DNA of 64,000 nt from Candida dubliniensis CD36 (lineage: Eukaryota > Ascomycota > Pichiomycetes > Serinales > Debaryomycetaceae). The notes beneath the pieces were generated by a model. The model was not told the origin of the DNA and ran no database searches. It saw only the letters and a list, made by a program, of their open reading frames with translations. The stretch is taken from NCBI RefSeq assembly GCF_000026945.1, contig NC_012867.1:2203511-2267510 (forward strand), read 5' to 3'. Numbering within the stretch: the stretch's first letter is position 1; every line of letters starts with the position of its first letter. Position numbers and translations under genes: made by a program. Shown here piece by piece: positions 1 through 10,282 of this stretch.

Positions 1-1662
1 TCTATTCCAAATATGCATCTTTCGTCGTCAAGACCTAAGTTGACTCGCAACACATCCCAAACAACACAAGACTCGTCTTCTTCTCAATTGTCTTCAGTTA
101 TACCACCTCCATCTTCTTCGCAGACTTATTCGAGTCCGCAGTACAAAAGGAATCAATCATCTCGCTGCTTGAATACCCCAGCTTATGTGATACCAGTATC
201 AATTCCAGTTCCATCAAATGATGAATACGTTTTCCAGAAATTGTCAAGTGAGTCATTAGTGAACATTCCAGATGGCTTTACTTTGGTAGATGTGTGTTTA
301 ATAAACGCATCTGTTGCTGCCAGTGTTAACAACAATAGAACTAGTCAAGTTTGGAAGCTCTTGGCGGTTAGCATACAAGAGGAATTCGAGTCAGGAAGTA
401 AACTAAGAAGAATACTTGGGCCTGAAACAGAAACCGTGAGTAAGATACCTCAAGAAGTACATGAGAGTTTGGCAAAAACCAATGAGGCATTGTCATCAGA
501 TATTGCCAAAAGTAATTCTGTTCTGTCGGTCTTGGGCAATTTTGTTGAATCGTTCAAATCCACATCAACTCTGGGTTCACAGTTTGGCAAACAAAATGAC
601 AAGGATGACAGAAAATTACAAAACAAGAATAGTTCTGGTAACCTTATGGATATGATTAATAAGGCCAGTAGAAACAGCAGCTTTTCAACTACTAGTTTTA
701 GATTAAAAGAACAGGAGCGCAGGGAGCATGAACTTCGAAATACCCAAAACTTTAGGGATGAAAATGAAAAAGTCAGTACGCACTCTAAATCTGCTCCAAT
801 TCTGATCAGTTCCCACCCAGAAGATTTAGATGATGAGAATATGAGTGCCACAAACTCTGCTGGCTTAAAGTCGAGTCCACCTTCTGTAGGAGTGTCCATC
901 CCATCAACAAGGACATTTTCAAGCTCGTTGGCTTCGTCTCCGAAATCAATAAGAATAATGAATGGGGTTAACCTGAACGTTGCCAGAAGCCAGCCGTCTC
1001 CACCAGTACAGACTTGGTTGAAACAAAGGAATTTTGATGTGTCCAATGGGGTGACAATGATGGGTACTTCAGGGTTATCTTTAGCATTGAAACGAAATAA
1101 GACCAACGAGGAAGGTTGTGAGTTTGTCAAAGTTTGGAAGTTCAAAAGCTTGTTGAGAAAATCTTTAGATTATGCAGCCCTTCAAGGTGACATTATTTTT
1201 TGCTCGACGGTGGCACTATTGTTTTATGATATTGTTCCTGACGTAATATCACAATTTGAATGCTTGGAATGGCTCAGTATTTACATTGAGATCTTGCAAA
1301 GGAAAAGATTATTTGTTAATGCTATAAATGTGATAAAATGTGCTACAGCAGATATACAGGAGAAATTACAAAAGCTATATTGCCTGGATTTGAGTTTGCG
1401 GTTTTATTGCTCCAGGTGTCAGGCATTATTAGTCAATGATAAATCCAAGTTTTCCGGCAAAGGTGAATTTGGGTACTGGTATTGTGATGAGTGTAGCAGG
1501 TTACAACTGCAATGTGTATATTGTAATGAGCCATGCAAAGGTTTAGCGGTTACTGTAGGGTTGAAGTGTGGACATCAAGGTCATTTTGGATGTCTAAAAG
1601 AATGGTTTATTGAAGACCAAAACACAGAATGTCCTGGTGGCTGTGACTACCAGGTAATATAA
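1..1662 (+). CDS. RTC1: SEA complex subunit Rtc1/Sea2, 3' part
   Basis: This is the C-terminal half of a WDR24/Rtc1-type subunit of the SEACAT (GATOR2) complex, which acts at the vacuole upstream of TORC1. The frame has no stop between base 1 and the first ATG at 13, so the gene very probably runs in from the left and the N-terminal WD40 propeller is outside the window. The middle is Ser/Asn-rich and low in complexity. The last ~85 residues form a C-terminal zinc-binding/RING module: CSRC, WYCDEC, CVYC, then CGHQGHFGC and finally CPGGCD. The spacing and the HFxCLKEWF stretch resemble Rtc1 more than the related Mtc5/WDR59, but the choice rests on this module alone. It converges with SLD5, with 13 bases between the stops. 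Confidence 0.75.
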   Translation, partial: SIPNMHLSSSRPKLTRNTSQTTQDSSSSQLSSVIPPPSSSQTYSSPQYKRNQSSRCLNTPAYVIPVSIPVPSNDEYVFQKLSSESLVNIPDGFTLVDVCLINASVAASVNNNRTSQVWKLLAVSIQEEFESGSKLRRILGPETETVSKIPQEVHESLAKTNEALSSDIAKSNSVLSVLGNFVESFKSTSTLGSQFGKQNDKDDRKLQNKNSSGNLMDMINKASRNSSFSTTSFRLKEQERREHELRNTQNFRDENEKVSTHSKSAPILISSHPEDLDDENMSATNSAGLKSSPPSVGVSIPSTRTFSSSLASSPKSIRIMNGVNLNVARSQPSPPVQTWLKQRNFDVSNGVTMMGTSGLSLALKRNKTNEEGCEFVKVWKFKSLLRKSLDYAALQGDIIFCSTVALLFYDIVPDVISQFECLEWLSIYIEILQRKRLFVNAINVIKCATADIQEKLQKLYCLDLSLRFYCSRCQALLVNDKSKFSGKGEFGYWYCDECSRLQLQCVYCNEPCKGLAVTVGLKCGHQGHFGCLKEWFIEDQNTECPGGCDYQVI

Positions 1663-1675
1663 TGAGAAAAAAAAA

Positions 1676-2386
1676 TCATATTAATATCACATCTCCAATA
1701 TCAATATATCTTTTGACTAAACTGTATTTCACGACGTAGACTCCATTTTTTATTAATTCTAAATCAATCTCTGTAGTTCCATCATAATCTAGCAAAATTG
1801 GAACTTCCAGAGTACATTTGATAAATACAGACTGATCTAAATCAGGTTCAACAATCATTGATTGACCGCCACTGGTGTCGTCCAAAAACGACAATATTTG
1901 CGGAAGTTTTTTGAGGAAACAATTGTTATATAATTGAGTTAAAATTTGAAAATACTTGTGAAGGTAATCTTTTTCCTCTTTAGATAGTAACGTGTCATTT
2001 TCGTTACTTTCGTTGATATAAAAAATAGTGAATTTGTTTAATTTACTCAATCGGGTCCGTATGTATAGCCGAACAATATAGTTAAGACGCTCTAAATCGG
2101 TCTCAATAATCATTAGTTGTAATTTAAAGTCACCAGATAATACCCCACTTTCGCCATTCATGTCTCCATACTCGTGGGATTCTAGTAAGTATTGTTGTTG
2201 GTTAGACATCATGGTTAAAACAGTGGACATTAAGTCTTGTTTATATGGCAATAATTCAGGAGCCATTCGTTCGTTGATCATGGCTCTTAGCAAATCTTGG
2301 TATAAATTGACTGATGAGGTTTTACTACTGATCTTTTCATGTTTGGAAGATTCTTCAAACTCTTTCAAAATATCATCAATATCCAT
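1676..2386 (-). CDS. SLD5: GINS complex subunit Sld5
   Basis: Sld5 is one of the four GINS subunits that, with Cdc45 and Mcm2-7, form the replicative CMG helicase in the nucleus. The 236-residue product opens with MDIDDILKEFEES and has the family signature ERMAPELLPYKQDLM near residue 38, followed by the helical A domain with ETDLERLNYIVRLYIRTRLSKL. The C-terminal B domain is small and beta-rich and ends YIDIGDVILI. It is somewhat shorter than the S. cerevisiae protein (294 aa) because loops are reduced. The start is the first ATG. It is divergent from PAC11 across ~226 bases that hold a long poly(A) tract near 2427-2455. Confidence 0.95.
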   Translation of the reverse strand: MDIDDILKEFEESSKHEKISSKTSSVNLYQDLLRAMINERMAPELLPYKQDLMSTVLTMMSNQQQYLLESHEYGDMNGESGVLSGDFKLQLMIIETDLERLNYIVRLYIRTRLSKLNKFTIFYINESNENDTLLSKEEKDYLHKYFQILTQLYNNCFLKKLPQILSFLDDTSGGQSMIVEPDLDQSVFIKCTLEVPILLDYDGTTEIDLELIKNGVYVVKYSLVKRYIDIGDVILI

Positions 2387-2612
2387 CGTATATTGATTGG
2401 TGATTGATGTTAGAATGTAGGAAATCGAAAAAAAAAAAAAAAAGAAAAAAAAAATAAATCATATAGAATCACCAGATGTTTGGAGAAAGAGAGAGAGAGG
2501 GAGAAAAAATAAAGAACAGCTATCGATATATGGAAGATTTTTGGTAAAGAAATCTTCTTTTTAACACGTTTTGAAATCCTAAAAGTGGTCTTTACTGACA
2601 CTATAGAGGCTA

Positions 2613-4103
2613 ATGTCAATATCTCATTCTGATCGACAACAATTATTGGAGCATAAAAGACAGAGGTTGCAGGAGTTGAAACAGAGGCGTTTGTTACAAC
2701 AACAGTCTCGTCTGCCCACCCCTGAAGAATCTCAGCCCTTGTTATTTAAAAAGCGTGTAGACGCAGCAACTCAAACACAACATCATGAAATCTCATCTGA
2801 AGAAGCAAAACCCATCAAACAGGTAACTAAGAAGGAAATTGAGAAATACGACAAGTCTGTTCAGACTGTAACACCCACTCAAGCTGAAACAGTACCACTA
2901 ACTGTACCTGTTGAGAATACAATTAATCTTCTTGATAAGCAAGCTGTTTCCGGAAATAATTTGTGTGGATCATTCACCAATTCGATCAAATCGATGAATA
3001 AAGTCGAAGTTACCAACACAGTTCAGTTAGACCAGTCAGAGACAGATGACTCAGATGAGGACTTGTTCTCGGGATTTAATACCGTAGCAAAGCATTATTT
3101 CGATCTGTCCATTCGATGTGTTGACGTTCTTTCTAAATCGTTGGCACTTGTGTTTGCAGATAATGAAGGTGTGGTATACGATTTCCAATCAGCACGGTTA
3201 TTCCCTGAGTTTTATTTGGAGTCGATTACAGGAATTGAAATCTTGCAGTTTGATAAATATAACAATCGCCGATTAATAGGGGGTTTGAGCAACGGTGTAG
3301 TTTGTATATGGGAGTTGGAGAACAGTAGTATGTCTTTGATGCCTGTTTTGTCTACACCATTGTACACGCCTGCTAATTCAACATCGGCAATCTTGCATTT
3401 GGATAAAATTGTTTATTTGACTCAGTTTCTTCTTGATGGTAATCCGTGTATTTTGTCTTTGTCACGAGATGGTGTAGTTAATGTTTGGTCATCAAACTTA
3501 TTAGTTGAACCAAAGTTGTCTTTTAGAATATTTGGATCTAAAAGGAAAGCTCGTGGTCAACAAATTATGCATGGATTGTATTTGGGACCGGACGAGATTG
3601 TTGGTACGAACTTTATACTTGATTTAGTTGTTGCCACAAACAATGGCAAAATATATAAAGGTAACGGTGAGCTCATACACGAGGACTGTCCATCTATTAT
3701 TAGTTCCTTGATCCAGCTTGACGACTTTATAGTATCGTGTCATCCAGAGTGGAATTTCAAAATTTGGAAAGAACAAGTTCAGCCTTTTCAAATTATCCCA
3801 ACTTCTCATATTATCCACAAGATGATACCCAGGCCACATAGAAAGTCGCAAATGGTAACTGTGGGTTATCCAAACACGGTGAATGGTCGACAAGTGGTAG
3901 AGATGTGGGATTTGAGCAAGAAGTTGTATTCGCCAATTAGCACCATAATGACATCAGAAGACAAAATTGACACTATTGCTTTTAATGAAACAGGTGATAC
4001 TTTCATTGTGGTTGTGGATGGCAATATGACTATCTATTCTGTTGATGATTCAAAGTTTCCCGAATTTGACAAAGATGATTCTGGTTTTGATAAAGGTATA
4101 TAA
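2613..4103 (+). CDS. PAC11: Dynein intermediate chain Pac11
   Basis: Likely the cytoplasmic dynein intermediate chain, which links the motor heavy chain to dynactin and to the light chain Dyn2 for nuclear migration. The N terminus (residues 11-30) is the short charged helix typical of these chains, rich in Leu, Gln, Lys and Arg. It is followed by two QT motifs of the LC8/Dyn2-binding type at about residues 51-56 (AATQTQ) and 81-86 (KSVQTV). The rest (from ~150) is a diverged WD40 propeller; blade fragments such as GVVCIWELE, DGVVNVWSS and FKIWKEQ can be seen. The product has 496 residues. It converges with MCD1, with 22 bases between the stops. The identification rests on N-terminal layout plus WD repeats. 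Confidence 0.8.
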   Translation: MSISHSDRQQLLEHKRQRLQELKQRRLLQQQSRLPTPEESQPLLFKKRVDAATQTQHHEISSEEAKPIKQVTKKEIEKYDKSVQTVTPTQAETVPLTVPVENTINLLDKQAVSGNNLCGSFTNSIKSMNKVEVTNTVQLDQSETDDSDEDLFSGFNTVAKHYFDLSIRCVDVLSKSLALVFADNEGVVYDFQSARLFPEFYLESITGIEILQFDKYNNRRLIGGLSNGVVCIWELENSSMSLMPVLSTPLYTPANSTSAILHLDKIVYLTQFLLDGNPCILSLSRDGVVNVWSSNLLVEPKLSFRIFGSKRKARGQQIMHGLYLGPDEIVGTNFILDLVVATNNGKIYKGNGELIHEDCPSIISSLIQLDDFIVSCHPEWNFKIWKEQVQPFQIIPTSHIIHKMIPRPHRKSQMVTVGYPNTVNGRQVVEMWDLSKKLYSPISTIMTSEDKIDTIAFNETGDTFIVVVDGNMTIYSVDDSKFPEFDKDDSGFDKGI

Positions 4104-4125
4104 CTAATGTACATTTCATATTACT

Positions 4126-5814
4126 CTATACAAATTGACTAAATAATCTGTCTTTTGAGGTGATGTTGATATCACCTGCAATTGTAGTTTCTTGTGGTGT
4201 TTGACTGATAGAAACGCAATCATTACTTGCTAGAACTAACAATTCAAAAAAACATTTAGTGGCTTCCTTTCGAGAGTTGATACGATCCTTGTTTCTGCTC
4301 ACGACACCTAATGGCAATTTATCAGGATTCCTGTGGTGTATTTCTGAATCAGTTTCAATCAACTTTCCAAATTCAACAGTGTTCGATGATTGGAATAATT
4401 CAATCAACTCTTGTCCAATTTGTTCTGTCACGCGTGCCGTATGTGTGTAATTATTGTCCTCTTCCTCGTCGACTTCTTCGTCTAATACACTAGCATCACT
4501 GAAATTATCAGAATGCTGGTCATTAAAATCTGGTAATGACAAGTCAAAGTCCATCGAATCATTATCAAAGCTCTGATCTAATTGAAAATCGTGTTGTTGG
4601 TTGTCTTCATTGTGCTGTTGCTGTTGCTCTTGGAGAGCCAACTCAGCACATCTGTATTGTAATTCTGCATCCAAGTTCCAAAGTTTCCTTTTTTTGGTTG
4701 CTACAGGCACCGCCAACTCTTCAATCAACTTTAATTTTTCAAAGTCTGATAAGTTTAAGCTGATATACTGAGCCGAATCTTTCCCCTGTAATATATTTTC
4801 CTGGTTTTCTTTCAATTGCTGAATAGCCAAACCTTCCATTGCTTCTTGGGAATCAACAACAAGCTTTCTGTTATTAGTAATAATTTGACCATCCTCGGTT
4901 ATTCTGGTTCTTTTCTGTCTCACACGACGTGGCTGTGGGTCTGACTCAGTTGACATTTCTTGCTGTTCTGGGTTTGTAGATAATTGTCTGTCATTTTCAT
5001 TTCCAACCTCTTCATCGTTCAAACCGTCTAGTGGTTGTCCAAAATCTAGATCAAATATGTTCCCTGTGGTTCTTTCTTTGTTTCCGTCAGAGATTATGGA
5101 TATTTCTCTGTCGTTGATGGATATAGAGGCATCACGGCCGTACTCTATTGAGTTATCATCGTCCAGGTTTAAATCAAAGTCTAGTTCAAAGTCTTCGGCA
5201 TGGCCAGGTGCAGCAGTCTCTTCCTCGTATCTGGGAAATTCAAGAGAGTTATCATAGTCTGAATAATCGTAAGCACTCTGATAAGTACTATGATTTAGAG
5301 CACCACCTAAACTTGATCCTGTCAGGTTACCGTGTATGTCGGATAAATCAAGATCCTCTTGTTGTAACAAATTTGCCGAAGTAACTTGGTCCTTCAATAT
5401 AATACTATTCAAATTATGCAAAATTGTTTGTTGAGGAGGTAAATTGACTTGGTTGGAAATATTGTCGGATCCCAAGTTGACACCACTTGATAATTTGAAA
5501 GAAGCTTTTAATTTGTATAATATATCATTAACGTCGTCCAATAAGTATTTGGTTTTTCTAGAATATATTCTCACAATCCCCAATAAAAGCTGGCCAGATA
5601 ATCGGAGCGTTATTGTTTCAGTTGATTCTGTTTGACTTAACAGTTCTTGGGAAACAGATGCATTTGTAATTATAGGATGATTGGTTATATATTCTGTTGA
5701 TTTGACAATACTTGTGTTCATCAATTGTTGTTTTGTTAACTTTTTGTCATAGTTTGCCGCTAACCAGACGTGCCCTAAAGGTCCTTGTTTTGATATGATT
5801 GAGTCTGGAATCAT
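4126..5814 (-). CDS. MCD1: Cohesin kleisin Mcd1/Scc1
   Basis: The mitotic alpha-kleisin closes the Smc1-Smc3 cohesin ring and is cleaved by separase at anaphase. The N-terminal domain is clear: ISKQGPLGHVWLAANYDKKL at residues 7-26, and SGQLLLGIVRIYSRKTKYLL at 73-92 matches the Rad21/Scc1 family. The C-terminal winged helix ends the protein (CFFELLVLASNDCVSISQ...). The middle is acidic and disordered and contains SIEYGRDAS at 222-230, a good ExGR separase-type site. The ATG at 5814 gives a 562-residue protein that starts just before the conserved N terminus. The frame stays open upstream for 88 more codons with a non-conserved, hydrophobic sequence, which I take as untranslated. ACGCG cores lie upstream. 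Confidence 0.95.
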   Translation of the reverse strand: MIPDSIISKQGPLGHVWLAANYDKKLTKQQLMNTSIVKSTEYITNHPIITNASVSQELLSQTESTETITLRLSGQLLLGIVRIYSRKTKYLLDDVNDILYKLKASFKLSSGVNLGSDNISNQVNLPPQQTILHNLNSIILKDQVTSANLLQQEDLDLSDIHGNLTGSSLGGALNHSTYQSAYDYSDYDNSLEFPRYEEETAAPGHAEDFELDFDLNLDDDNSIEYGRDASISINDREISIISDGNKERTTGNIFDLDFGQPLDGLNDEEVGNENDRQLSTNPEQQEMSTESDPQPRRVRQKRTRITEDGQIITNNRKLVVDSQEAMEGLAIQQLKENQENILQGKDSAQYISLNLSDFEKLKLIEELAVPVATKKRKLWNLDAELQYRCAELALQEQQQQHNEDNQQHDFQLDQSFDNDSMDFDLSLPDFNDQHSDNFSDASVLDEEVDEEEDNNYTHTARVTEQIGQELIELFQSSNTVEFGKLIETDSEIHHRNPDKLPLGVVSRNKDRINSRKEATKCFFELLVLASNDCVSISQTPQETTIAGDINITSKDRLFSQFV

Positions 5815-7282
5815 TGTTGGTATTAAAGAATGTATGTAATAATAACGAAGTGAATGAATTAATGAATCCAATTGTAACGAAAGAAAGAAAGCAATATGAA
5901 AGATGAATAAAATACTATGGGAAGCTATTTCATATAAATAGGATTTGTTTACAAAAACTGAGACGCGAAACTTTTCTTCTTTTTTTTTTTTTCGTGTAGT
6001 AATGAACCAAAGGTGTTTGTGAAATTTTGACATCAGCGCGTTTGTCATTTTTTTTCTTTTTCCTTCCAAATTCTCCATCCCTTTTATATTGAGTCATGAA
6101 TCCCTAGTATTAAAAAGATCTTATGTAGTTGTAGTGGGAGTAATAAAGGATTGTTATGAACCTTGTGATTACACAGAGTACCATGTGACTTGTTAGAAAT
6201 CATTAATTCGATTACTGTCTATGCCATGGGATAAATCAGTTGACATCAATCATTACCACAGTATTAGAATGATCACTTGGGACTAAACTGTTAGCAAACA
6301 AGTGCTCATTAGAGGCTGCTTAACCAGCCATCTTGGTCATGCTACTAGCAATCAAGAGGTGAACGAAGACTGTTAATCAATGAGTTTAGTCCTCGGCTCC
6401 TACCAGTCCAAAGGACTATAACCAGGTTTTGTTGCTGAGTAGCAGCAAATCTCCCCAATAGTTGGGATTTGCGCTACATTGCACGACGAGTGCATTTGCA
6501 CACTTAAAGCATACAGCCTAAATTGGAAACCTGTGTTGATAGAACGTGAAACAAGAGTTTGGTATAAATAGAGCAAGAATCGTAAAATATTTTATATAGT
6601 TATATATCTTAAATATGGGAAATAAAGAGTTTATTCGATACAATAAGTTTTGTCCATACAGCCTAGCTTTAAAGGCTATGGGCTAATTTCACAACATCTG
6701 GTAAATGTGTGATTTACTCCATTTGAATCAAGTGTAATCAAAACCATTGCCTACAATACATCCTAATTAGCCAGCTTACCATTTACTCCAAACATTGCCA
6801 TTTCATATTATATGGTTAGCTTCACGGGCTAACAAACTCAAGCCAAATTGGTAATGTAGTCTGTTCTCCATTTGAGTCGAATGCCACGACTCAGTGTCAA
6901 CATTTCTACACATTTTTCATCAAAACTAAAATCTGGCTCTCGATGAAAGCAGATTTTTTTCACTAATGTTGATCTAATGCGCACGGCTATATCGAGTTGT
7001 TATTATTACCACGATAAATCAACAAAAACCCTCTAACAACTCAAATTGTAATCCTCGGACTTCATCAACTAAAATTAAGTCAAAAGACATTTCTAGTAGG
7101 GTGGGAATCTTTCCTGGCTTTGTTTTGTGTTGATTGACTTTGTCGTGTACGACGATAATTTAACCTGATCTGATTGAACAATTGTAGTACATCCATTTTT
7201 GATCAAACTTTTTTGCAAAAACTTTACTTATTTATTTAACATTTCATACACTTATTGCATATACAAAGAATATCATTTATAT
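5815..7282. other. Long intergenic region between MCD1 and YHB4
   Basis: About 1.47 kb with no credible gene. It is the MCD1 promoter side plus the 3' flank of the flavohaemoglobin gene. Visible items are the ACGCG cores, two short hairpins back to back at about 6432-6466 (TTGCTG/CAGCAA and CCCAA/TTGGG), a TGCAC-gacga-GTGCA inverted repeat at 6480-6494, and a TATA-like GTATAAATAG near 6560. It also holds an AT-rich stretch around 6585-6620 that resembles pieces at 46.6 and 53.9 kb. A segment at 6534-6696 begins TGTTG and ends CAACA, as an LTR would, but no target-site duplication is visible. No tRNA was recognised. Confidence 0.5.
5963..6041. promoter_or_regulatory. ACGCG (MBF/DSC1-like) cores upstream of MCD1
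   Basis: ACGCGAAA is read on the plus strand at 5963-5970, and a second ACGCG core on the minus strand at 6037-6041 (CGCGT on the plus strand). They lie 149 and about 225 bases before the MCD1 start. ACGCG-type boxes drive G1/S genes in budding yeasts, and MCD1 is a known target class. That these sites are used here is inference. Confidence 0.5.
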
Positions 7283-8482
7283 CTACACCTCCTGGGGACC
7301 AAAATAGTCCAACGTGACCTTGACCCCCCTGCCTCTCAAATAATCATCTATCATCTTCATATACCCTCTTGGCCCAATCATGTACACATCATCTTCCGGC
7401 TTGATAAAATCTAAATCCTCTACCGTCAACGACCGCCTATAATACTTGTCGATCGGATCAATAACCCTGCTCCGCGACAAATACTCAGCAACCTCCAACT
7501 GCTCGCCATACTTCTTCTTGAGGTCTCTGAAAAACTGCCCAAACGACCTTGTCTCAGTCGACCTGTTTGAATACAAAAACGTAACCTTCCTTCCCTCAGC
7601 CAACCCCTTCTCGATCATTGGGGCTAGTGCAACAACACCGTTACCTCCGGCCAACATAACCATATTCCTCTTCGACGAGTGGTAATAACAATCACCACAA
7701 GGTGGCGACACCTGTACAATATCTCCAACAGCCAACTTCTGGTGAATGTACGTAGTAACCTTCCCACCTGGAATATACCTCACAGTAATCCTATACTCAT
7801 TGTTCTTTGGAAACTCAGATATCGTATACTCTCTCAACCTCTCTTGTTTGTCTGGCAACTTCCATCTCATACACAAGTACTGCCCACGTTTGGGGACTGG
7901 CACCGGCGACCCATCAACTGGCGTAATAAAAAATGATTTCGTCCCCACACACTCATCCTGCATTCTTGTCACCTTAAACGGCTTAAACCCATACCATGGT
8001 TTATCCAGATACTCTCTAACCTCAATGTTTATCAAGATGTTTGCCAAGATCCTAAACGCCATCGTCCACGCTTCAACAAATTCTTCATCAACAAACTCCT
8101 TGGGAAACTGGTCCACCATAACTCCAATCAAAATCTGCCCAAAGACACGATACTGGTCGGGACTCACCTGTCGTGCAACATGTTTGCTTGCAATCTTCAT
8201 GATGAAATCCTTCATTGGTCTCAAATCATCAATATTCCGTGCAAACTCCAACAAACAATGATGGAAACTCCGTGGCTGTCTTAACAACGTAAGGTGTGTC
8301 TCATTAAAATACGGCTTGTACTCTGGAAACCTTTTAACCAACCTCTTGAAAAACTTCTCGCCAAACTGGATATCAAGATATTCAAGAATGGGGATCGAGT
8401 CTTTAATGATCTTCCTTTCACTCCGAGTTAACGGTCTGGTATCGAAGAAACACTGTGCTTTGGCGTTAATATCAATCGGCAT
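7283..8482 (-). CDS. YHB4: Flavohaemoglobin-like protein (Yhb4 type)
   Basis: A two-domain flavohaemoglobin: a globin (about residues 25-155) fused to a ferredoxin-NADP reductase-like FAD/NAD module. The proximal haem His is in KHVARQVSPDQY (His101). The FAD-binding RxYT motif is REYTISEF, the NAD-binding glycine motif is AGGNGVVALAPM, and the C terminus ends DYFGPQEV. Against E. coli Hmp the distal B10 Tyr is replaced by Phe (KFFKRL, Phe45), while the E7 Gln seems kept (Gln69). It is therefore a diverged copy and may not be a typical NO dioxygenase. The symbol rests on remembered adjacency of YHB4 and PRO1 in C. albicans. I chose the ATG at 8482 because a TATATATAG stretch lies ~50 bases upstream; the frame has another ATG at 8572. 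Confidence 0.85.
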   Translation of the reverse strand: MPIDINAKAQCFFDTRPLTRSERKIIKDSIPILEYLDIQFGEKFFKRLVKRFPEYKPYFNETHLTLLRQPRSFHHCLLEFARNIDDLRPMKDFIMKIASKHVARQVSPDQYRVFGQILIGVMVDQFPKEFVDEEFVEAWTMAFRILANILINIEVREYLDKPWYGFKPFKVTRMQDECVGTKSFFITPVDGSPVPVPKRGQYLCMRWKLPDKQERLREYTISEFPKNNEYRITVRYIPGGKVTTYIHQKLAVGDIVQVSPPCGDCYYHSSKRNMVMLAGGNGVVALAPMIEKGLAEGRKVTFLYSNRSTETRSFGQFFRDLKKKYGEQLEVAEYLSRSRVIDPIDKYYRRSLTVEDLDFIKPEDDVYMIGPRGYMKMIDDYLRGRGVKVTLDYFGPQEV

Positions 8483-8943
8483 CGCTTGGTAGACAAGTTC
8501 TACCTTTGGAAGAAACTGGGAAATGCTCTCAGCTATATATATCATATTCTGTAGGTTATCTGTGCATAACATATATCATCCTTCATGCAACTGAACAAGA
8601 GAATTTTATATTTTGGTTGCAATTTTTACCGAAAGGAATGGAAATTTTAATGCGCAGTCCCGGAAAATGTAAGAAAAAAAAGAAAATGCCACTCCTCCGC
8701 AGAAGGTTTGGGTGGCCAGTGGCAGAAAAATCGTGCCATTTGAAAAACTCGCCATCTATCTATCTATCTGTCGTACCAGCAGGAATCTTAAAAAAAAAAA
8801 AAATACAGACCCCGAGGAACGCTAAAAGAAGCATTCCACTGACTCATAACAATTTTTTTTTTGTCGTGCAGAAATGTAAATATCACCAGTTGTGATTCAG
8901 AATTTTTTTTTTTTAAAATTCTTCATTCCACCGCTCAAGTTCA
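8483..8943. other. Divergent promoter region YHB4/PRO1
   Basis: About 460 bases between two divergently transcribed genes. It contains a TATA-like run near 8530, a CTAT microsatellite (about 4 units, 8754-8770) and several A or T homopolymers, the last ending about 20 bases before the PRO1 start. I see no RNA gene or further reading frame of interest. Confidence 0.5.
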
Positions 8944-10206
8944 ATGACCAAACAGTTCACCATAGTTGTCAAACTTGGAACGTCGTCTCTCGTGGACGAG
9001 GTTACTAGAGAACCAAGAATTGCCAACATGTCGCTCATAGTCGAAGCAATGGTCAAACTACGCCGCCAGGGCCACAAGATCGTCATTGTCTCGTCCGGGG
9101 CAATTGCTTGTGGAATGAAACAGGTGGGACTACAAGACAAACCTGCCAACCTATCAGCAGTGCAGGCATTGGCGTCTATAGGACAAGTGCGTCTTATCAG
9201 AACCTTTGACGATCTATTCCGACAATTGGAACAACCTATAGCCCAGATTTTACTCACAAGAAACGATATCATGGATTTTACCCAATACAAAAACGCCCAG
9301 AATACCTTGAATGAGTTGATGGATATGGGCATTATCCCAATAGTCAACGAAAACGATACATTGTCAGTTTCCGAAATCAAGTTTGGCGATAACGATAGTT
9401 TGTCAGCAATCACAGCCGGAATCATCCACGCCGACTACTTGTTTCTCATGACCGACGTTGAGTGTTTGTACACCGACAACCCAAGAACTAACCCACAGGC
9501 ACAACCTATTTTGGTGGTAGATAAGATCGACGACTTGCATGTAAAAACAGACACCGAATCTGGTGCTGGGTCTAAGGTCGGAACTGGCGGGATGACAACC
9601 AAACTAATTGCAGCTGATTTGGCAACAAACGCCGGCGTCACCACCATCATCACATTGTCGAGCCAGCCCTACTACATTCTCGATATTGTCGCCCACATCC
9701 AAGCACATGCAGACACATTGTCGGTTGAAGACCAGCGTCTTGCCCTACAAAGAGACATCCAGCAAGGCAAAATTCCGTTGCATACCAGATTCCTAAGCAA
9801 GCCTCAAGATACACTAATCAAGTCGGATCGCAGATTCTGGTTGCTACATGGATTAAAGACGAAAGGTGCGTTGGTTATTGACCAAGGGTGTTTCCAGGCA
9901 TTGACACGTCGTAACCGTGCAGGATTGTTGCCAGTCGGCATCCTACATGTGGTCGGGAATTTTCACCAAAGCGAGTGTGTTTCCATCAAAGTTGTCCCCG
10001 ACAAGAACGGCGCTATTGAAGACGCAGTCGAAGTGGGCCACTGCAGAGTCAATTACCTGGCACCAGAAATTATACTAATCAAAGGTCACAAAAGTAGTGA
10101 GATTGAATCTATCTTGGGTTATGCCGACAGTGAGTACGTAGCTCATAGAGATAATTTGGCATTCCCACCAGTCATGCCTCCTTCAACTGAATCCTTGATC
10201 GGGTAG
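8944..10206 (+). CDS. PRO1: Glutamate 5-kinase (gamma-glutamyl kinase) Pro1
   Basis: Catalyses the first step of proline synthesis, ATP-dependent phosphorylation of glutamate to gamma-glutamyl phosphate, in the cytosol. The 420-residue protein has the amino-acid kinase fold: the nucleotide-binding [11 protein letters not shown] at the N terminus, [10 protein letters not shown] near 55, and [17 protein letters not shown] near 140, which is the glutamate/Mg site. [12 protein letters not shown] near 205 is the PROSITE-type glutamate 5-kinase signature. The C-terminal third (from ~290) is a PUA domain, as in most G5Ks ([11 protein letters not shown]). The length is usual for the family (S. cerevisiae 428). 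It is followed head to tail by VPS3, 76 bases downstream. Confidence 0.97.
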   Translation: MTKQFTIVVKLGTSSLVDEVTREPRIANMSLIVEAMVKLRRQGHKIVIVSSGAIACGMKQVGLQDKPANLSAVQALASIGQVRLIRTFDDLFRQLEQPIAQILLTRNDIMDFTQYKNAQNTLNELMDMGIIPIVNENDTLSVSEIKFGDNDSLSAITAGIIHADYLFLMTDVECLYTDNPRTNPQAQPILVVDKIDDLHVKTDTESGAGSKVGTGGMTTKLIAADLATNAGVTTIITLSSQPYYILDIVAHIQAHADTLSVEDQRLALQRDIQQGKIPLHTRFLSKPQDTLIKSDRRFWLLHGLKTKGALVIDQGCFQALTRRNRAGLLPVGILHVVGNFHQSECVSIKVVPDKNGAIEDAVEVGHCRVNYLAPEIILIKGHKSSEIESILGYADSEYVAHRDNLAFPPVMPPSTESLIG

Positions 10207-10282
10207 TTTATAGATGTGTGTATTAATGCGAACACCAGCCAAAATTTTTTTTCTTTTTTTTTTGTTTTCAACCTACTAACCA

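Noticed and set aside
450..1145. 231-codon minus-strand frame inside RTC1
   Set aside because: An antisense shadow of the low-complexity Ser-rich middle of RTC1; no domain and no context.
5815..6078. 88-residue N-terminal extension of Mcd1
   Set aside because: The kleisin N terminus starts right after the internal ATG at 5814; the extension is hydrophobic and homopolymeric and contains the ACGCGAAA promoter-like site.
6534..6696. Segment with TGTTG...CAACA ends and an internal TATA box, as in a solo LTR
   Set aside because: No matching 5-bp target duplication and no clear second copy; kept only as a hint in the LTR finding.
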